64,000 nucleotides of DNA, from contig NZ_SJPO01000001.1 of assembly GCF_007859935.1 (NCBI RefSeq), positions 186,001-250,000 on the forward strand. The letters run 5' to 3'. Position numbers and translations under genes: made by a program. Position 1 is the stretch's first letter. Each line of letters starts with the position of its first letter. Shown here piece by piece: positions 59,566-64,000 of the stretch. This DNA comes from Posidoniimonas polymericola. GTDB taxonomy: Bacteria > Planctomycetota > Planctomycetia > Pirellulales > Lacipirellulaceae. A model generated the notes under the pieces. It was not told where the DNA came from. It searched no databases and saw only the letters and a program-made list of their open reading frames with translations.

Positions 59566-61458
59566 ATGAACGCTACGAGCAAGATCAGGTTGCTGACGTT
59601 CGGCTCGGTGCTTGTCACCGCGGTCGCTATCAGCGTGACCGCGATCATCGGCATGCAGAGCATGCTGCGACGTTCTGAGGCCAAGAGTCTGCGGCACGAC
59701 GTGCTGCGGGAGTCGGAACGCCTCGGGCTGGCGCTGCAGGAGGCGCAGCACGACGTGCGCCTGCTGGCGTCGTTGCCCGCGGCCCGGCGGATTCTCCAGT
59801 CCCCAAACCCGGCGGAGGACGCCTCGAGCTTGAAGGATCAGCTGGCGGAGGTCTTCCGTCAGATGCTGCGCGCCAAGCCGACCTACACGCAAGTGCGGCT
59901 GCTCGGCGTCGCCGATGATGGGTTGGAGCTGGTTCGGGTAGATCACGTGGCGGGCAAAGTGGTACGCGCCGCCGACTCCGAATTGCAGGCCAAGGGAACG
60001 CGGCCCTACTTCCGCAAGGCGCTGGAGTCTCCGGCCGGGCGGGTGTACGTCTCGCCGATCTCGTTGAATCGCGAGCGCGGGCGGATCCAGCGGCCGCACC
60101 AGCCGATGCTGCGGGTGTCGCAGCGGATCGACGACTCCGCCGGCCAGACGATAGGCATCGTGGTCATCAATCAAGACTTCGCGGAGCTGACAGAGGGCTT
60201 GTTTGGGGGGCTCCCAGCTGGCCAAGAACTTTTCCTCACCAACGCGGCGGGCGACTACCTCGTCCACCCGGATCCAGGCCTCACGTTCGGGTTCGACCTT
60301 GGCGCCCGACGGCTGCTGCAGGCCGACTACCCCGCCGCGGGCGAGCTTTTTGAGGCGGGCGGGAAAGACGAGCTGTCGGTCGCGATCAAGGACCCTAGCT
60401 GGGAGCTGCTGCAACTCCGTCGGACGCCCTTGCTGGACTCGGACCCACAGAGCCACGTCGTGCTGGGGGTGCGTCAACGGCGCGGGTTTGTCGACGCCGG
60501 CGGCCTGGGCCTGCTCCGCAGCATCGGCGTGGTGACGTTTGTCTTGTGCGGCGCATGCGGCGCGGCGGCGGTCGCTATCGGCAGGGTGCAGACACGCCCC
60601 CTCGAGCAGGTGACCCAAGCGGCGGAGTGCGTCGCGCGGGGCGAGCCGCTGCCCGGCCTGCCGGTCCGACTCACCAACCAGATGGGTTCGCTGGCGCGTG
60701 CGGTGCAGAGCATGAACGATTCGCTGCTGAGCCGCCAGCGGGCGCTGACGCAGGCCAATCGCGAGCTGGAGAGCGCCAACGAGAACCTCGCCCACTTTGT
60801 TCAGATCGCCGCCCACGACCTCCGCGAACCGCTGCGCAAGCAGCGGAAACTGATCGATCTTCTGCTGCTGGAAGAGGGCGTCTCGCGGGACGCGGACGAG
60901 CTGCTCGGGCACGTCGGGCAGTGCTCTCACCGCATGCAGGCATTGATCGACGACTTCCGCGCGGTGGCGGGCGTCGAGCGTTCGGACCTGTCACAAGAGA
61001 CGGTCTGCCTCAGGCGGGTGATCGAGTCTGTGCTCGACGGCGTGCGCGACGAGCTGCAGAGCCGAAGCGTGCGGGTCGAATGGGAGGACCTGCCCGAGGA
61101 AACCCGCGTCTACCCCCAGCTGGTGCGGCTGCTCTACGAGAACCTGATCGAGAACGCGCTGAGTCACGTGGCGGTCGATCGGTTCACGCTCCGCCTCACG
61201 GCCCGACATCAGGCCGGCCGCTGGTGGTTCGGCGTGCTCAACACCGGTTCGACAATCCCCAGCGAGAAGCTCGGCGAGGTGTTCAAGGTGTTCCGGCAGG
61301 GACCCGCCGCCGACGGCGCTGGCAGCGGCGTCGGGCTGAGCGTCTGCCAGAAGATCGCCGAACGGCACCACGGCGCCATCGCCGCCGAATCGGACTCCGA
61401 CAGCGTGCACATCCGTTTCACTTTGGAGGAGGCGCGGGTTGCTCAATTCAATGCATGA
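59566..61458 (+). CDS. Membrane sensor histidine kinase
   Basis: 630 residues from the ATG at 59566. Helix 1 (LTFGSVLVTAVAISVTAIIG) and helix 2 (IGVVTFVLCGACGAAAVAIG, ~320-340) enclose a ~280-residue sensor domain outside the membrane, of dCache/CACHE-like layout (VRLLGVADDGLELVRVD, RPYFRKAL, YVSPISLNRERG, PHQPMLRVSQRI). A HAMP-like linker follows, then the H-box H417 in AAHDLREPLR, N-box ENLIEN (~525-530), a G1 box reading LNTGSTIP in place of DxGxG, and G2 GSGVGLSV. It overlaps the response regulator by 20 bases, so they are a two-component pair. Confidence 0.88.
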   Translation: MNATSKIRLLTFGSVLVTAVAISVTAIIGMQSMLRRSEAKSLRHDVLRESERLGLALQEAQHDVRLLASLPAARRILQSPNPAEDASSLKDQLAEVFRQMLRAKPTYTQVRLLGVADDGLELVRVDHVAGKVVRAADSELQAKGTRPYFRKALESPAGRVYVSPISLNRERGRIQRPHQPMLRVSQRIDDSAGQTIGIVVINQDFAELTEGLFGGLPAGQELFLTNAAGDYLVHPDPGLTFGFDLGARRLLQADYPAAGELFEAGGKDELSVAIKDPSWELLQLRRTPLLDSDPQSHVVLGVRQRRGFVDAGGLGLLRSIGVVTFVLCGACGAAAVAIGRVQTRPLEQVTQAAECVARGEPLPGLPVRLTNQMGSLARAVQSMNDSLLSRQRALTQANRELESANENLAHFVQIAAHDLREPLRKQRKLIDLLLLEEGVSRDADELLGHVGQCSHRMQALIDDFRAVAGVERSDLSQETVCLRRVIESVLDGVRDELQSRSVRVEWEDLPEETRVYPQLVRLLYENLIENALSHVAVDRFTLRLTARHQAGRWWFGVLNTGSTIPSEKLGEVFKVFRQGPAADGAGSGVGLSVCQKIAERHHGAIAAESDSDSVHIRFTLEEARVAQFNA

Positions 61459-61855
61459 TTGCCCGTTGGCGTTCGTCGACGACGACCCCACCGAGTTGCT
61501 GCTCGCCCGCAAGTACCTGCAGCGGTCGGGGCTCGACGTGCCGATGCTCGAGTTCACCTCGGGCGAGGCGTTCCTCGGCCACATCGACAGGGCGGCGGCC
61601 GGCGACGGTCCCATGCCGAGGGTGGCGTTGGTCGACATCCGCATGCCGGGCATGAACGGCTTCGAGGTGTTGGAGCGGTTGCGGAGCCGACCCGGCAGCG
61701 ACGGGGCGCCCCGGGTGGTGATGTTCTCCAACTCCGACGACCCACGCGACATCGAACGCGCACTAACCAGCGGCGCCGACGACTACGCCGTGAAGCCTGA
61801 CAGCGGCGAGGCGTTCCTCGAGCTGCTGCAGTCGCTGGTCGCCCAGTGCGCCTGA
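61439..61855 (+). CDS. Single-domain response regulator (Rcp1/CheY-like)
   Basis: 138 residues. I use the TTG at 61439 because GGAGGAGG lies six bases upstream (61425-61432), inside the kinase gene; an ATG at 61451 has no such site. Acidic pocket D14-D15, phospho-acceptor D66 in ALVDIRMPG, switch Ser in VVMFSNS and Lys in YAVKPD are all present. There is no output domain, so it passes its signal by protein contact. It is translated from within the kinase gene end, implying coupling. Confidence 0.92.
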   Translation: MLNSMHDCPLAFVDDDPTELLLARKYLQRSGLDVPMLEFTSGEAFLGHIDRAAAGDGPMPRVALVDIRMPGMNGFEVLERLRSRPGSDGAPRVVMFSNSDDPRDIERALTSGADDYAVKPDSGEAFLELLQSLVAQCA

Positions 61856-61877
61856 TTGCGGCGCCGGCTTGGCCGCG

Positions 61878-61894
61878 TTGGTACGCCCTTTGCA
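61878..61894 (+). promoter_or_regulatory. Sigma-54-type promoter for the short DUF4142 paralogue
   Basis: TTGGTACGCCCTTTGCA has GG at 61880-61881 and GC at 61892-61893, ten bases apart. It differs from the site at 17749 in only one base of 16. From the GC to the ATG at 61967 is 74 bases, against 75 at the other locus. Confidence 0.75.
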
Positions 61895-61966
61895 CCTGGG
61901 TGCTCTCGATCTCAACAGGTGGTTGAGGCGGAAACAAGCGACCCAGAGGCGAAAGCGAGAGAGACG

Positions 61967-62170
61967 ATGAAACGGTCAGTAGCGATGACGATGGTAGTGA
62001 CCATGGGCCTGCCAGTCACGGCCGTCGCGCAGCAGTCGCAGAGCGAACTCGAGAAGATGCGATTTAATCAACCGCGGGCAGAGCAGACCGACCACGCTGG
62101 TTCGGCGCCAGCCGCGAGCCCGGTTCACGCTTCGCTAGCCGCGCGACGCCCGCAGCAGGCAGTGGCGTAA
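61967..62170 (+). CDS. Truncated paralogue of the DUF4142 protein (signal peptide plus short tail)
   Basis: 67 residues. The N-terminus (MAMTMVVTMGLPVTAVAQQS-like, from VAMTMVVTMGLPVTAVAQQ) matches that of the DUF4142 protein at 17839 (LAMAMAVTLGLPIAAVAQQ). After about 30 residues similarity ends, and a polar Ala/Gln-rich tail stops at 62170. The helical bundle is absent. A different frame downstream (about 62110-62300) reads ATPAAGSGVTATPWVVNPAWAP without stops, so a frameshift is possible. It could be a small secreted peptide or a decayed gene. Its own sigma-54-type promoter is intact. Confidence 0.65.
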   Translation: MKRSVAMTMVVTMGLPVTAVAQQSQSELEKMRFNQPRAEQTDHAGSAPAASPVHASLAARRPQQAVA

Positions 62171-62366
62171 CGGCCACACCCTGGGTGGTGAATCCAGCTT
62201 GGGCCCCGGGCGGCCAGGCTGGAGGCCGGCAGAACACCACGGCGCCAGCAGTCGTGCAAGTAGTTGCACCTGCTGTGCAGCCAGCTGCCCGCTCGACTAG
62301 GAACTGCGACAGCCGCCCGACTTGGCGATGCTCCACGGGGCGGGGCGCCCCCTAGAGCGGCGCCCC
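62171..62366. other. Gap after the short DUF4142 paralogue
   Basis: About 195 bases. On the plus strand a frame offset from the preceding gene stays open to ~62354 and looks protein-like (Ala/Pro/Gln-rich). Towards the end are two tandem GGCGCCCCCTAGAGC copies (about 62343-62372), which reach the stop of the LuxR gene. Confidence 0.45.
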
Positions 62367-62900
62367 CTAGAGCATTGAACCGACTAGGCCGTGCTGCACC
62401 GCGAACAGCACGATCCCGGCAGTCCCCTTCACGCCGAGCTTCTGGCGGATGTTCTGCCGGTGGGTCTCGATGGTCGAGCTCTTCACGCCCAGCTCCGCGG
62501 CGATCTCACCGCAGCTCATGTCGCGGCAGATCAGCTTGACTATCTCGGTCTCGCGGTCGCTGAGGTCGGCCGGTTCTGGCAGGCGGCAGGTGATCGCGAT
62601 CGCGACCACCTCGTCGTCCGAGTGCATCATGCGGTCGGAGTGCTGCTCGACGGTCTCGAAGCGGGCGCGGAGCAGCTCGCCGTACTCCCCCCGCCAGGTG
62701 CAGGTCTGGGGCTCCCCGGTAAACAGGCACTCGGAAAACACCGCGCGGATCCGGCGGGCTTCTGCCTCGTTGTTCAGGTGCTCGCCAATCGGGCAGCCCA
62801 GCATCTTTGCCGGGTCGTACTGCAGGCTAGCCGAGCACTGGAAGAACGACACAAACCGGGCCTTGCGGTCGAAAGCCGACACATAGTGGATGTTTTGCAT
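62367..62900 (-). CDS. LuxR-family transcription regulator with PAS-like sensor
   Basis: 177 residues from the ATG at 62900 with a GGGGGA site upstream; longer frames were rejected. Residues 1-110 form a PAS-like domain (FVSFFQCSASLQYDPAKMLGCPIGEHL, FETVEQHSDRMMHSDDEVVAIAITCR). The HTH follows from ~113: LSDRETEIVKLICRDMSCGEIAAELGVKSSTIETHRQNIRQKLGVKG, the complete LuxR/GerE motif. There is no receiver domain, so it likely binds a small ligand or works constitutively. Head-to-head with the Rrf2 gene, sharing a ~185-base control region. Confidence 0.88.
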   Translation of the reverse strand: MQNIHYVSAFDRKARFVSFFQCSASLQYDPAKMLGCPIGEHLNNEAEARRIRAVFSECLFTGEPQTCTWRGEYGELLRARFETVEQHSDRMMHSDDEVVAIAITCRLPEPADLSDRETEIVKLICRDMSCGEIAAELGVKSSTIETHRQNIRQKLGVKGTAGIVLFAVQHGLVGSML

Positions 62901-63084
62901 AGCGATTCCCCCTAGCGCTCCCGGCGGCCTCCAAAAACTCGTGCGGAAAAGTGCGTGGCGCTGGCAGCCACCACGATACTCCATATCGCACGCGGGGCAT
63001 AGAAATGAAGGAGAACGAAACGGCGCCGCGGGGCGACGCCGACAGCTACCCCACCTCCTCTTTCCAGAGTATGAAGAAGTCCAA

Positions 63085-63603
63085 ATGAAGCTAACTAAGA
63101 CCGCCGAGTACGCCCTCACCGCGCTGCTGCAGCTCGCCGACTACTCGGGCGACGAGCCCGTCTCTTCGCACCGCCTGGCGCGCCGCGCCGCGCTCCCCGA
63201 ACGCTACTTTCTACAGGTGCTCCGGAGCCTGGTGACGCACGGGCTGCTGCAGTCGACCCGCGGCGTTGTCGGCGGTTACCGGCTCTGCGTGCCGCTGAAT
63301 GAGATCAGCCTGCTGCAGGTCATGGAGATCACCGACGGGCCCATCCGGACCAGCGTCGCGCCGTCGTCGGCGCTGCCGCCCCGCGTGATCGAGCGGATCA
63401 ATCGCACGCTGGCGGCGGTCGCCACCGCCGCCGAAGAGCAGCTGGCGGGGGTTAGTCTAGCCGACCTGACCGCCGAGCAGGACGCCCCCGACCAGACGGC
63501 GGGCCGCGCTGATGCCACCGCCACCCGCGAAGACGGCCCCGAGCCGACCGTGCGCGAGACGCACCTGCGCGGCTGCAACTGCGGGCAACGGTCGTCGGAG
63601 TAG
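63085..63603 (+). CDS. Rrf2-family transcription regulator
   Basis: 172 residues from the ATG at 63085. The winged helix is clear: MKLTKTAEYALTALLQLADY, VSSHRLARRAALPERYFLQVLRSLVTHGLLQSTRGVVGGYRL, then LLQVMEITDGPI. IscR/NsrR-type members carry three clustered Cys for an Fe-S cluster at about 90-105; here that region has none, and the only Cys besides C in YRLCVP are in the terminal CNCG. So it probably does not bind an Fe-S cluster the usual way. The acidic Ala/Asp-rich tail (~110-172) is unusual. Confidence 0.88.
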   Translation: MKLTKTAEYALTALLQLADYSGDEPVSSHRLARRAALPERYFLQVLRSLVTHGLLQSTRGVVGGYRLCVPLNEISLLQVMEITDGPIRTSVAPSSALPPRVIERINRTLAAVATAAEEQLAGVSLADLTAEQDAPDQTAGRADATATREDGPEPTVRETHLRGCNCGQRSSE

Positions 63604-63631
63604 GCGGCCTTCGTTGTTGGGCGCAAGATAA

Positions 63632-63656
63632 GGTCACGGCCGCGGGGGCCGTGACC
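63632..63656. terminator. Bidirectional hairpin between convergent genes
   Basis: GGTCACGGCC (63632-63641) pairs with GGCCGTGACC (63647-63656), loop of five. It lies 29 bases past the Rrf2 stop and 38 bases past the stop of the next gene on the opposite strand. No long T-run. Confidence 0.65.
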
Positions 63657-63693
63657 GAGGATTGATTGGGAGAGCGCGTCGAATGCAGCCCGC

Positions 63694-64000
63694 CTACTTG
63701 TCGGCGGGCACGTCCTCGGAAGAAGCTCCCTCGGCGGGAATCTCAACCTCGACCGCCGGGGCCGGGGGTTGGGGCGGTTCGAACGCCGGGGCAACGTCGT
63801 TTGCTGCCGGGGCCTCACCCGATTCTTCGCCGAGCCGGCTACGGAGCTGGTCGAGCTGACGCTCCAGCGCCTCCATGCGGCGACGCAGCCGCTCGTCACG
63901 CCGTCCGGCCCAGCGTTCGCCGAAGCCGTCGAACATCCCCTCGAGCTGCGGCAGCATGTCCTGCAGGTCGACGTTCACGTCGACGCCCTGACCGTTGATC
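63694..64000 (-). CDS. Protein end with coiled coil and Pro-rich tail (cut by window edge)
   Basis: The frame is open to base 64000. The visible end starts INGQGVDVNVDLQDMLPQLEGMFDGFGERW, then a basic coiled coil (RRDERLRRRMEALERQLDQLRSRLGEE) and an acidic, Pro/Ala-rich tail (PPQPPAPAVEVEIPAEG). The short coiled coil and tail are typical of planctomycete membrane or exported proteins. The main domain lies outside the window, so function cannot be called. It uses the minus strand and converges on the Rrf2 gene. Confidence 0.7.
   Translation of the reverse strand, partial: INGQGVDVNVDLQDMLPQLEGMFDGFGERWAGRRDERLRRRMEALERQLDQLRSRLGEESGEAPAANDVAPAFEPPQPPAPAVEVEIPAEGASSEDVPADK

Overview
The window looks like chromosomal DNA of a planctomycete, most probably of the order Pirellulales and perhaps a Lacipirellulaceae-like lineage. 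The reasons are the high G+C, the many PEP-CTERM secreted proteins (608-1318, 2141-2797, 7334-8635, 23686-24489, 25999-26631), a pilin-like DUF1559 protein with an H-X9-DG motif, a TIGR03790 protein, an SHD1-domain protein, a PQQ-like propeller protein and abundant short palindromic intergenic repeats. This is inference from family content; no rRNA gene or complete tRNA gene was found.

Layout. 1-9.4 kb: the end of a histidine kinase, then exported and PEP-CTERM proteins, a secreted redoxin, a propeller protein, an FKBP-like isomerase, a lipoprotein, a GH43-like protein with a dockerin-like segment, and a UPF0126 membrane protein. 9.6-17.3 kb: succinate-semialdehyde dehydrogenase, a fatty acid hydroxylase-like protein, then a minus-strand run of ActP/DUF485 symporter, beta-carbonic anhydrase, an unusual SulP transporter and a small membrane protein. 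17.5-26.6 kb: a 7 x 13-bp tandem repeat, a DUF4142 gene behind a sigma-54-type promoter, a ThDP-dependent decarboxylase, a PAP2 phosphatase, a DUF1559 protein, two PEP-CTERM genes, and an alpha/beta hydrolase gene broken by an IS3-family remnant.

26.9-47 kb is mostly minus strand: groES-groEL, a 753-residue coiled-coil protein, a GH29 fucosidase, rpmI-rplT-pheS-pheT (with a shortened PheT), a DPF-repeat protein, a 1468-residue TPR protein and a TIGR03790 protein; a 2-hydroxyacid dehydrogenase lies on the plus strand. 47-58 kb is mostly plus strand: a lone ABC ATPase, a UbiD-like decarboxylase, a stand-alone prepilin-peptidase N-domain, a beta-CASP RNase-like protein, an SHD1 protein, an HD protein (minus), a LOG-family protein, SppA and RlmN. 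58-64 kb is a regulatory patch: a small Pro-rich secreted protein, a sensor kinase overlapping its response regulator, a shortened DUF4142 paralogue with a matching sigma-54-type promoter, a LuxR-type regulator and an Rrf2 regulator.

The most notable points are: the pair of near-identical GG-N10-GC promoters 44 kb apart in front of two paralogous exported proteins, one of them cut short; a SulP transporter with a ~140-residue coiled-coil insert beside carbonic anhydrase; a MITE-like ~97-bp repeat family; a PheT without its OB-fold domain; and the IS-hydrolase chimera. No CRISPR array or prophage was seen, and I did not find a clearly new multi-gene system beyond these.
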